Assembly (NCBI GenBank): GCA_900546645.1 | Contig: URDR01000069.1 | Span: 1 to 16,052 of the forward strand | Source of the DNA: an uncultured Bacteroides sp. | GTDB taxonomy: Bacteria; Bacteroidota; Bacteroidia; Bacteroidales; Bacteroidaceae | Reading direction: 5' to 3' | DNA: 16,052 nt | Part shown: positions 1 to 6,703 of the stretch, piece by piece | How the letters are laid out: each line of letters opens with the position of its first letter | Position numbering within the stretch: the stretch's first letter is position 1 | Made by a program: the position numbers and the translations under genes | Notes under the pieces: generated by a model | What the model saw: the letters and a program-made list of their open reading frames with translations, nothing else | Database searches by the model: none | What the model was told of the DNA's origin: nothing

Positions 1-54
1 CCAACGACCCTCTGATTAACAGTCAGATGCTCTAACCGACTGAGCTACTGAAGA
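1..54 (-). tRNA. tRNA-Asn (anticodon GTT), 3' part cut off by the window edge
   Basis: Read on the minus strand, 54 nt fold as the 5' part of a tRNA: a 7-nt acceptor strand TCTTCAG, TA, a D arm GCTC/GAGC, an anticodon stem TCTGA/TCAGA around loop CTGTTAA, a 5-nt variable region and the first T-stem strand GTTGG. The anticodon GTT lies at plus positions 20-18 and specifies Asn. The T loop, 3' T stem, 3' acceptor strand and any CCA lie left of the window. It is divergent from the kinase gene that follows. Confidence 0.93.
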
Positions 55-76
55 AGGTTTTCCTTTAATTGCGTGG

Positions 77-107
77 CAAAGGTAGTAGGATATTTTGAAA
101 TATGCAA
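77..107 (-). promoter_or_regulatory. Predicted promoter of tRNA-Asn
   Basis: The minus strand has TACCTTTG (plus 84-77), an exact match to the Bacteroides -7 box TAnnTTTG. A TTGC at plus 107-104 lies 19 nt upstream, in the -33 position. A start about 7 nt downstream would leave a short leader before the mature tRNA 5' end at 54. Confidence 0.5.
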
Positions 108-115
108 TATCTTTG
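108..115 (+). promoter_or_regulatory. Predicted -7 box of the kinase operon
   Basis: TATCTTTG matches TAnnTTTG exactly and sits 18 nt before the chosen ATG at 134. No TTTG is seen at the expected -33 spacing; the only nearby TTTG (94-97) is too close. The implied start near 122 also supports translation from 134 rather than from the in-frame ATG at 95, which lies upstream of this box. Confidence 0.45.
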
Positions 116-133
116 CAAAAAAAAATACAGAAA

Positions 134-1129
134 ATGGATAAAATAATTGGAATGGGCAATGCTTTGGTAGATATTTTAGTGCGAATGAGCGATGATTCGT
201 TGCTTGAAGAGCTTGGATTGCCTAAAGGAAGCATGCAGTTGATAGGAGATGAAATGTTGCAGAAAACACGAATGAAGTGTGCTTCGTTGCGCTCACATCG
301 TTCCACTGGAGGCTCGGCAGGAAATACCATTTGTGCGTTGGCCAATTTGGGGGAGAAGCCCGGCTTTATCGGGAAAATAGGGAGTGATGAAACGGGTGCT
401 TTTTTCTATCGAGCCATGCGCCGGCACGGTATCGATGCCAAATTGCAGAAAGGAGAACTGCCCTCAGGTATTGCTTCTACTTTTATATCAAAGGATGGAG
501 AGCGTACGTTTGCTACGTACTTGGGGGCTGCTGCTACACTGCGTGCTGAAGATCTGTCGCGCGAAATGTTTGCGGGCTATTCTTATTTATATATAGAGGG
601 ATATTTGCTTCAAGACCATGATTTGATTTTACGTGCCATGCAGCTGGCGAAGGAGCAGGATTTGCAGATTTGTCTGGATATGGCGAGTTATAATATCGTG
701 GAGGAAGAGCGCGATTTCTTCGATATGTTGATAACCAAGTATGTGGATATTGTGTTTGCTAATGAAAGCGAGGCACGTGCCTATACCGGTAAAGAGGCAG
801 AAAAGGCTTTGGAGGAAATAGCTTCAAAATGCAGTATTGCTGTGGTTAAGACCGGACGGAGCGGTTCGCTGATAAAAAAAGGGACGGAGATGGTCCGTGT
901 GCAGCCGTTCCCGGTGAAAAAGGTAGTTGATACCACTGGAGCAGGCGATTATTATGCTGCCGGATTTATGTATGGATTGGCTTGTGGCTATGCTCTTGAA
1001 AAATGTGCGCAGGTAAGTTCCATTCTGGCAGGATATGTCATTCAAGTGGTGGGAACGCAACTGCCGAAAAAGAAATGGGACGAAATTAAGTTAAATATTG
1101 ACGCGGTTCTGCAGGGAGAAAGAGAATAA
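134..1129 (+). CDS. PfkB-family sugar/nucleoside kinase (adenosine-kinase-like)
   Basis: Cytoplasmic ATP-dependent kinase of the ribokinase/PfkB superfamily, 331 aa, the usual length. Residues from about 59 carry the first PfkB signature (GGSAGNTICALANLG). Residues 266-272 carry the second, DTTGAGD, in which Asp272 is the expected catalytic base and the GAG forms the anion hole. The N-terminus MDKIIGMGNALVDILV is typical of adenosine-kinase-like members, so phosphorylation of adenosine or another nucleoside or sugar is likely, but the substrate is not readable from sequence. An upstream in-frame ATG at 95 would add 13 residues. I prefer 134 because it begins the conserved first strand and lies downstream of the predicted promoter. 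The S41 protease gene follows after 41 bp and is probably co-transcribed. Confidence 0.9.
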   Translation: MDKIIGMGNALVDILVRMSDDSLLEELGLPKGSMQLIGDEMLQKTRMKCASLRSHRSTGGSAGNTICALANLGEKPGFIGKIGSDETGAFFYRAMRRHGIDAKLQKGELPSGIASTFISKDGERTFATYLGAAATLRAEDLSREMFAGYSYLYIEGYLLQDHDLILRAMQLAKEQDLQICLDMASYNIVEEERDFFDMLITKYVDIVFANESEARAYTGKEAEKALEEIASKCSIAVVKTGRSGSLIKKGTEMVRVQPFPVKKVVDTTGAGDYYAAGFMYGLACGYALEKCAQVSSILAGYVIQVVGTQLPKKKWDEIKLNIDAVLQGERE

Positions 1130-1170
1130 TATGTTTATTTGCAGGTACGAAAGAAATAAAAAGTAGAAAT

Positions 1171-2883
1171 ATGAATACAAGGAAAACGCTGGCTGGAGTA
1201 CTCATCGTATTATTAGGTATGGGCATCCTCAGTTTTAAAGAAGATGACCGTAATTTCCAGATATCGAAAAACCTGGATCTGTTTAATTCGATATTTAAGG
1301 AACTTGATATGTTTTATGTGGATACATTGAATCCGGAAAAGGTAATTCAAAATGGAGTGGAAGGAATGCTCGCGCTGACCGACCCCTATACGGAGTATTA
1401 TCCCGAAGAGGAAATTAGTAGTCTGAAAGAGATGACTACCGGAAAATATGGAGGCATCGGGGCGGCAATCCGTTATTATGAGGCAAAAGACCGTATCGCC
1501 GTGGTGGAACCTACTGAGGGGATGCCGGCGGCAGAGGCTGGAGTGAAGGCAGGCGACATCATTCTGTCGGTGGGTGGAAAGGAAATGACCCGTGGAACGA
1601 TGAAGCCTCAGGATTTCTCACAAAAGGTGAGTGATGCGCTGCGTGGAGAACCGGGTACCTCGTTTATATTGAAGGTTATGCGTCCTCTTAAAAATGACAG
1701 TACGATTCTTGAGTTTAAAATTACCCGTAAAAACATCCGAACCAATCCTGTGCCTTATTATGGTATGGTGCGCGATAGTATCGGTTATTTGGCCCTATCA
1801 AGCTTTACAGAGAATTGTGCTAAGGATTTCAAGAAAGCATTTATCGAAATGAAGGAGCAAGGTGCTCGCTCGTTTATCCTCGACTTGCGCGATAATGGCG
1901 GAGGTTCTCTGGCTGAGGCGGTGGATATTGTAAATTTCTTTGTGCCGAAGGGACAGGAAATCGTGGTAACCAAAGGTAAACTGAAACAGGCACAGGGCTC
2001 ATATAAAACACAGAATGAGCCGATTGATACACAGATTCCGATGGCGGTACTGGTTAATGGGGCTTCGGCTTCGGCCTCTGAAATTGTGAGTGGTTCGCTT
2101 CAAGATTTTGACCGTGCGGTGATTATCGGTACGCGTACCTTCGGAAAGGGATTGGTGCAGACCATTCGTCCGCTTCCTTATAACGGAACCTTGAAGGTAA
2201 CAACCTCTAAGTATTATATTCCCAGCGGACGTTGCATTCAGGCGATTGATTATGCCAAGAAGAATGCGGATGGTTCGGTAGCACGCACGCCAGACAGCCT
2301 GACAAATGTGTTCCGTACGGCTGCAGGTCGTGAAGTGCGCGACGGGGGAGGTATCCGTCCGGATATTGAAGTGAAAGGCGATCGGGTGCCGAATATCGTA
2401 TTTTATCTGATGAATGAGGATATTATCTTTGATTATGCCACTCGTTATTGCTGGGATCATCCTGCCTTGGCTTCGGTCGATTCGTTTCAGCTGACTGATG
2501 AGGATTACAAGGAGTTTAAAAAACTGGTAAAGTCGCGTGACTTCAAGTATGACCGCCAGAGTGAGAAGATGTTGAAGAGTTTGAAGGAAGTTGCCGAGTT
2601 TGAAGGATACATGGAGGGGGCTGCCGAAGAATTTAAAGCCCTGGAAAAGAAACTGAATCATAACTTGGATCGCGACTTGGATTATTTTGCCAAGCAAATC
2701 AAAGGATATATTGCGCAGGAAATCGTGACCCGCTATTTCTATCAGCGTGGGGCGGCAATGGAGCGATTGAAAGAGGATGAAGATTTGGAGAAGGCAATAG
2801 AGGTATTGCATGATGCTGGACGCTACAAGCAGATTCTTTCGGCTCCGACAGTAGCGGATAAAGGGGCTGAAACGAAAAAATAA
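1171..2883 (+). CDS. S41 family C-terminal processing peptidase (CtpA/Prc type)
   Basis: Serine protease expected in the periplasm, anchored or exported by the hydrophobic N-terminus (residues about 7-21). A PDZ domain spans about 91-190, with carboxylate-loop motif YGGIGAAI, and binds substrate C-termini. The peptidase S41 core follows. Ser301 in GASASASE, Lys326 in TFGKG and Gln330 have the 25- and 4-residue spacing of the CtpB/Prc Ser-Lys-Gln triad, so it should be active. The 570 aa length is usual for Bacteroidota members, which carry a long helical charged C-terminal extension (here about 410-570). Family role: trimming or degrading envelope proteins at their C-termini. rnhB starts 6 bp after the stop, so the two genes are translationally close and almost certainly one transcript. 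Confidence 0.94.
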   Translation: MNTRKTLAGVLIVLLGMGILSFKEDDRNFQISKNLDLFNSIFKELDMFYVDTLNPEKVIQNGVEGMLALTDPYTEYYPEEEISSLKEMTTGKYGGIGAAIRYYEAKDRIAVVEPTEGMPAAEAGVKAGDIILSVGGKEMTRGTMKPQDFSQKVSDALRGEPGTSFILKVMRPLKNDSTILEFKITRKNIRTNPVPYYGMVRDSIGYLALSSFTENCAKDFKKAFIEMKEQGARSFILDLRDNGGGSLAEAVDIVNFFVPKGQEIVVTKGKLKQAQGSYKTQNEPIDTQIPMAVLVNGASASASEIVSGSLQDFDRAVIIGTRTFGKGLVQTIRPLPYNGTLKVTTSKYYIPSGRCIQAIDYAKKNADGSVARTPDSLTNVFRTAAGREVRDGGGIRPDIEVKGDRVPNIVFYLMNEDIIFDYATRYCWDHPALASVDSFQLTDEDYKEFKKLVKSRDFKYDRQSEKMLKSLKEVAEFEGYMEGAAEEFKALEKKLNHNLDRDLDYFAKQIKGYIAQEIVTRYFYQRGAAMERLKEDEDLEKAIEVLHDAGRYKQILSAPTVADKGAETKK

Positions 2884-2889
2884 AAAACG

Positions 2890-3501
2890 ATGCTGTTACC
2901 TTATTTACATAAAGATTTGGTGGAGGCGGGCTGCGACGAGGCTGGGCGTGGATGTTTGGCAGGTGCTGTTTATGCTGCAGCGGTGATTTTGCCTCCCGGA
3001 TTCCAGAACGAGCAGTTGAATGACTCCAAGAAACTGACCGAGCATCAGCGCTATGCCTTGCGTGAGGTGATTGAGCGTGAGGCGTTGGCTTGGGCGGTGG
3101 GAGTGGTGACCCCGGAAGAAATTGATAAGATAAATATTCTGAAGGCTTCGTTTTTGGCGATGCACCGGGCAGTGGAGCAGTTGCAGGTACGTCCGCAGCA
3201 TCTGTTGATTGATGGCAACCGTTTTACGCCTTATCCGGGTATCCCGCATACTACGGTGGTGAAGGGCGACGGGAAATACCTTTCCATTGCTGCGGCATCG
3301 ATTCTTGCCAAGACGTATCGTGATGATTATATGAACCGCTTGCATGAGGAGTATCCGGTGTACGACTGGAAAGGAAACAAAGGCTATCCCACCAAGAAGC
3401 ACCGCGAGGCGATTCGTCTGCATGGTACGACTCCCTATCATCGCATGAGTTTTAATTTGCTGGGTAGCGGACAGTTGTCGCTTGAGTTTGCAGAAGAGTA
3501 A
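2890..3501 (+). CDS. rnhB: Ribonuclease HII
   Basis: Cytoplasmic endonuclease that cuts the RNA strand of RNA-DNA hybrids and removes single ribonucleotides misincorporated in DNA. The 203 aa length is normal. The four metal-binding acidic residues are visible: Asp16 and Glu17 in GCDEAGRG, Asp108 in LLIDGN, and Asp145 in AKTYRD. The GRG part of the first motif is the family signature for sensing the 2'-OH junction. The start follows the S41 gene by only 6 bp and no separate promoter is visible, so it is the last gene of that operon. The strong hairpin at 3511-3564 follows. Confidence 0.96.
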   Translation: MLLPYLHKDLVEAGCDEAGRGCLAGAVYAAAVILPPGFQNEQLNDSKKLTEHQRYALREVIEREALAWAVGVVTPEEIDKINILKASFLAMHRAVEQLQVRPQHLLIDGNRFTPYPGIPHTTVVKGDGKYLSIAAASILAKTYRDDYMNRLHEEYPVYDWKGNKGYPTKKHREAIRLHGTTPYHRMSFNLLGSGQLSLEFAEE

Positions 3502-3510
3502 AGCAGACTG

Positions 3511-3564
3511 AAAAACAGAATCGGTCGGTGTGAGTATCTATCCACACCGACCGATTTTGTTTTT
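3511..3564. terminator. Bidirectional intrinsic terminator between convergent genes
   Basis: Arms 3511-3532 and 3543-3564 pair over 22 positions with a single G-U (3518/3557) around a 10-nt loop. The outer part of the stem is AAAAACAG against a T-rich tail, so each strand ends in a U-rich tract. It can therefore serve rnhB on the plus strand and the small membrane-protein gene on the minus strand. Confidence 0.9.
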
Positions 3565-3576
3565 GGCTTCTCTTCA

Positions 3577-3873
3577 TCAAGGTTTTTCCTGCTGGTTGGT
3601 TATTTGGTTCGTGTGCTTTTTATTTGATTTTGGTTTGGAGTAAATCATGCGAGTAATCACTGCTAATATAGCGGTAGTGATGCCCAATGAAGGCCACCAT
3701 CCTATATATTCCTCCAGTGCTTCGCAGAGTTTGGTGTAGGGTATAAAACAGAAGAAGAAATACATTCCGAGTGTATTTTTTTTAAGGTACGCATTCAGTG
3801 GCTTGTAATATCTTCCGGCTATTGCGAAGCCGATTAAGATAATGAGGTAGAATAAAATTTTAGCAGGTATCAT
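3577..3873 (-). CDS. Small membrane protein of unknown function
   Basis: I do not recognise the family. From the ATG at 3873 it is 98 aa. There are hydrophobic segments at about residues 3-18 and 36-46, and another at about 64-78, so two or three membrane spans are likely. The C-terminal tail is Lys/Asn/Gln rich and cytoplasmic-looking. An upstream in-frame ATG at 3951 would add 26 polar residues. I choose 3873 because the hydrophobic segment begins directly after it, but this is not proven. It is convergent with rnhB and shares the terminator at 3511-3564. No clear TAnnTTTG box was seen upstream on the minus strand. Confidence 0.6.
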   Translation of the reverse strand: MIPAKILFYLIILIGFAIAGRYYKPLNAYLKKNTLGMYFFFCFIPYTKLCEALEEYIGWWPSLGITTAILAVITRMIYSKPKSNKKHTNQITNQQEKP

Positions 3874-4085
3874 AGGGATTGATTGGTAAATTAAATGTAT
3901 TCTATTACTGCGGGTTGCTGATAAGTTTTGAGCAAGGTATTGAAAAAACATATCGGATACAAATCCATGCTCTGTTTTTACGCTTTTTTAAAGAGAAGGA
4001 AAGAGGGTGGGGCTCTTGCTTGAAAATAAGCATAAATCAGGTGTGCTCTTGCTTTGATGTCAAGGTTGTTCACAACTTGTATATT

Positions 4086-4201
4086 CTTGTTGATAACTTT
4101 AGTTGAAAGAGAAAACAGCGTTCTCTTGTTGTGGTGTTGTGTGTTGTAAATAAATAGATTAACCAGATATTAACACCTGTTGAAGTCTTGTTGATAACTT
4201 T
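4086..4201. repeat. Exact 15-bp direct repeat with DnaA-box-like core
   Basis: CTTGTTGATAACTTT occurs at 4086-4100 and again at 4187-4201, 101 bp apart. The reverse complement contains TTATCAACA, one change from the DnaA consensus TTATCCACA. A third related site, TTGTTCACA at 4066-4074, is close to the same consensus on the plus strand. Binding by DnaA is an inference only. Confidence 0.6.
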
Positions 4202-4339
4202 TGCCTTCCGGCAGATTTATCTTCTTGGGGCTGGGTAAAAGCATGACTGTTCATAAGGTGGAGTGCATGCTGTTTTCCAGGCAGTAAATGGAAACCATTA
4301 TCAGGTAGTGAAACAAACACCACTAAAAATGCTAAAAAG

Positions 4340-4372
4340 TTTCGTGTGCAAACGGGATATTTTGTAATTTTG
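4340..4372 (+). promoter_or_regulatory. Predicted gpmI promoter
   Basis: The -7 box TAATTTTG at 4365-4372 fits TAnnTTTG exactly, and a near -33 box TTTC lies at 4340-4343, 21 nt upstream. The implied start is near 4379, giving a leader of about 40 nt before the ATG at 4419. Confidence 0.6.
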
Positions 4373-4418
4373 CACATTGGATAACAGAATAATATCAACT
4401 TTAAAACAATATAGAATT

Positions 4419-5933
4419 ATGGCTAAGAAAGCTCTTTTAATGATTCTTGATGGTTGGGGATGTGGCGACCACAAGAAAGACGATGTAATCTTCAATACTC
4501 CGACTCCGTACTGGGACTCTTTGTTGGCTGACTATCCGCATTCACAGCTTCAGGCAAGTGGTGAAAACGTAGGTCTGCCCGACGGACAGATGGGTAACTC
4601 GGAAGTAGGTCACTTGAATATCGGTGCCGGACGCATCGTTTATCAGGACTTGGTGAAGATTAACCGCGCTTGTGCCGACGGTAGCATCCTGCAGAACAAG
4701 GAGGTGGTTTCGGCTTTCTCTTATGCAAAAGAGCAGGGCAAGAATATCCATTTCATGGGATTGACTTCAAACGGTGGAGTTCACTCTTCATTGGATCACT
4801 TGTTTAAGTTGTGTGACATTGCCAAGGAATACGGACTTGAAAATACATTCATCCACTGCTTTATGGATGGTCGTGATACTGACCCGAAGAGTGGTAAAGG
4901 ATTCATTGAACAGCTTTCTGCTCACTGTGCACAGTCGGCTGGCAAGATTGCTTCTATCATCGGTCGTTTTTATGCAATGGACCGCGACAAACGCTGGAAC
5001 CGTGTAAAAGAAGCTTACGACTTGCTGGTTAGCGGAACCGGAAAGAAAGCAACCGATATGGTTCAGGCTATGCAGGAGTTTTACGACGAAGGTGTAACCG
5101 ATGAATTTATCAAACCGATTGTAAACGCGAACTTCGACGGTACCATCAAAGAAGGTGATGTGGTTATCTTCTTCAACTATCGTAACGACCGTGCTAAAGA
5201 GTTGACCGTGGTATTGACTCAGCAGGATATGCCGGAAGAAGGCATGAAGACCATTCCGGGATTGCAGTTCTACTGTATGACTCCGTATGATGCTTCTTTC
5301 CAGGGAGTACATATCTTGTTCCCGAAAGAAAACGTACAGAATACGTTGGGCGAATACTTGGCAGCAAACGGCAAGACTCAGCTTCACATTGCTGAAACTG
5401 AAAAATATGCTCACGTTACCTTCTTCTTCAATGGTGGACGTGAAACTCCGTATGATAACGAAGACCGTATCCTGGTTCCGAGTCCGAAAGTGGCAACTTA
5501 CGACCTGAAGCCGGAAATGAGCGCATACGAAGTAAAAGATAAATTGGTTGAGGCTATCCAAACCCAGAAATACGATTTCATCGTGGTTAACTATGCAAAC
5601 GGTGACATGGTAGGTCATACCGGTATTTATGAAGCAATCGAAAAAGCGGTAACAGCAATTGATAACTGTGTGAAAGATACTGTTGAAGCTGCTAAGGCAA
5701 ACGATTATGAAGTCATCATCATTGCTGACCACGGTAATGCTGACCACGCTTTGAACGAAGACGGCACACCGAATACAGCTCACTCTTTGAACCCGGTTCC
5801 GTTTGTTTATGTAACAGCAAACAAAGAAGCGAAGGTAGAAAACGGTGTATTGGCAGACGTTGCTCCGTCTATCCTTCATCTTTTGGGCATGGCTCAGCCT
5901 GCTGACATGTCTGGAAAAGACTTGATTAAGTAA
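4419..5933 (+). CDS. gpmI: 2,3-bisphosphoglycerate-independent phosphoglycerate mutase
   Basis: Cytoplasmic glycolytic enzyme interconverting 3- and 2-phosphoglycerate. It is a two-metal alkaline-phosphatase-superfamily enzyme of 504 aa, close to the family norm. Asp11 in MILDGWG is a metal ligand and Ser61 in GQMGNSEVGH is the phospho-accepting serine. Further metal ligands are in NYANGDMVGH and in ADHGNADH, followed by the conserved TAHS near the C-terminus. I place the start at 4419 (MAKKALLMILDGWG). An in-frame ATG at 4377 would add 14 residues, but it falls at about the predicted transcription start. Codon use shifts towards C-ending codons relative to its neighbours, as expected for a highly expressed glycolytic gene. 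It appears monocistronic: own promoter upstream, hairpins downstream. Confidence 0.97.
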   Translation: MAKKALLMILDGWGCGDHKKDDVIFNTPTPYWDSLLADYPHSQLQASGENVGLPDGQMGNSEVGHLNIGAGRIVYQDLVKINRACADGSILQNKEVVSAFSYAKEQGKNIHFMGLTSNGGVHSSLDHLFKLCDIAKEYGLENTFIHCFMDGRDTDPKSGKGFIEQLSAHCAQSAGKIASIIGRFYAMDRDKRWNRVKEAYDLLVSGTGKKATDMVQAMQEFYDEGVTDEFIKPIVNANFDGTIKEGDVVIFFNYRNDRAKELTVVLTQQDMPEEGMKTIPGLQFYCMTPYDASFQGVHILFPKENVQNTLGEYLAANGKTQLHIAETEKYAHVTFFFNGGRETPYDNEDRILVPSPKVATYDLKPEMSAYEVKDKLVEAIQTQKYDFIVVNYANGDMVGHTGIYEAIEKAVTAIDNCVKDTVEAAKANDYEVIIIADHGNADHALNEDGTPNTAHSLNPVPFVYVTANKEAKVENGVLADVAPSILHLLGMAQPADMSGKDLIK

Positions 5934-5941
5934 GCTTCTAA

Positions 5942-5957
5942 TCTCACGTTGGTGAGA
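5942..5957. other. Small hairpin after gpmI
   Basis: TCTCAC (5942-5947) pairs with GTGAGA (5952-5957) around a GTTG loop, 8 nt after the gpmI stop. It is followed by an A-rich tract rather than a U tract, so it is more likely an RNA 3'-end stabiliser than a terminator. Confidence 0.45.
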
Positions 5958-6004
5958 GTAAGAAAAAAATAAATTGACGCGTAAGTTTATCAGTCAATAA
6001 GCGG

Positions 6005-6052
6005 ACGAGTTGATGGGGAAATGTTTGATATGCCTTGTCAACTCGTTTGTTT
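6005..6052 (+). terminator. Candidate gpmI terminator
   Basis: ACGAGTTGA (6005-6013) pairs perfectly with TCAACTCGT (6038-6046) around a 24-nt loop, followed by a T-rich run with scattered G. The loop is longer than usual, so efficiency is uncertain. Confidence 0.5.
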
Positions 6053-6104
6053 GTTCTTATCCTCTTGGCAGGAAAGAGACACTTGTTGACATAAAATAAA
6101 ATGT

Positions 6105-6686
6105 ATGGTACAGATAGATGATGTAGTGGTAAGTTTGGATGTATTCCGCGAGAAGTTTCTGTGTAACCTGGACGCCTGCAAAGGTGAGTGCTGCATAGAA
6201 GGTGATGCCGGAGCACCGGTCGAACTGGAAGAAGTGGAGAAACTGGAAGAGGTTCTTCCGATAATATGGGAGGAGCTTTCACCCGAAGCCCGTGCGGTGA
6301 TTGAAAAGCAGGGAGTGGTATATACTGACCCCGACGGCGATTTGGTTACTTCGATAGTCAATGGGAAAGACTGCGTGTTTACTTGTTACGATGAGAAGGG
6401 ATATTGCTATTGCGCCATCGAAAAGGCGTTCCGGGAGGGTCGTTGCGACTTCTATAAACCGATATCCTGTCATTTATACCCCATCCGTGTGGGAAACTAT
6501 GGTCCTTTCAGAGCAGTGAATTATCATCGCTGGGATGTATGCAAGGCTGCGGTTTTATTGGGGAAAAAGGAAAATGTACCTGTTTATAAGTTCCTGAAAG
6601 AACCACTGGTTCGGAAGTTCGGGCAGGTGTGGTATGATGAACTTGAAAGTGTGGCTCAAGAACTGAAAAGTCAGCATCTTATATAA
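6105..6686 (+). CDS. DUF3109 family cysteine-rich protein
   Basis: A 193-aa protein that I recognise as the DUF3109 family of Bacteroidota, whose biochemical role is not established. It has 11 cysteines: an N-terminal cluster at 20, 25, 29 and 30, a middle group at 90, 94, 101 and 103, and Cys114, Cys122 (in SCHLYPIR) and Cys146. The spacing resembles the YkgJ-type zinc/iron-sulfur cysteine-cluster proteins, so a bound metal or Fe-S cluster is likely but inferred. There is no signal peptide, so it is cytoplasmic. The ATG at 6105 is taken as the start; an ATG four bases earlier is in another frame. The glycosidase gene starts 17 bp after its stop and is probably co-transcribed. No clear promoter box was found in 5934-6104. 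Confidence 0.85.
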   Translation: MVQIDDVVVSLDVFREKFLCNLDACKGECCIEGDAGAPVELEEVEKLEEVLPIIWEELSPEARAVIEKQGVVYTDPDGDLVTSIVNGKDCVFTCYDEKGYCYCAIEKAFREGRCDFYKPISCHLYPIRVGNYGPFRAVNYHRWDVCKAAVLLGKKENVPVYKFLKEPLVRKFGQVWYDELESVAQELKSQHLI

Positions 6687-6703
6687 AATAATAAACTATA
6701 ACT

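Larger units (their letters stand above)
3874..4418. other. 545-bp region without a convincing gene
   Basis: An open frame at 3879-4106 (+) exists but has no recognisable domain. The stretch is T-rich on the plus strand and holds the exact 15-bp direct repeat at 4086-4100 and 4187-4201, a related TTGTTCACAA at 4066-4075, an AT-rich part around 4148-4172, and the gpmI promoter at 4340-4372. Apart from the promoter its function is unknown. Confidence 0.6.

Noticed and set aside
1999..2811. Long open frame (270 codons) on the minus strand inside the S41 peptidase gene
   Set aside because: It lies wholly antisense to a clear gene with intact motifs, its translation shows no domain, and it is explained by the codon pattern of the coding strand.
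3879..4106. 75-codon plus-strand frame upstream of gpmI
   Set aside because: It overlaps the start region of the minus-strand membrane gene, has no promoter, no domain and no signal peptide, and runs into the repeat region.
3874..4418. Chromosome replication origin
   Set aside because: Only three imperfect DnaA-box-like sites, no dnaA or other origin-linked gene, and no visible strand-skew switch between the flanking genes. Kept only as a repeat finding.
4788..5879. 363-codon open frame antisense to gpmI
   Set aside because: gpmI is unmistakable and strongly codon-biased, which clears stops from the opposite strand. The antisense translation is Cys/Phe/Val-rich with no recognisable domain.
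5942..5957. Hairpin right after gpmI as its terminator
   Set aside because: It is followed by an A-rich tract, not U; the hairpin at 6005-6046 with a T-rich tail is the better candidate.
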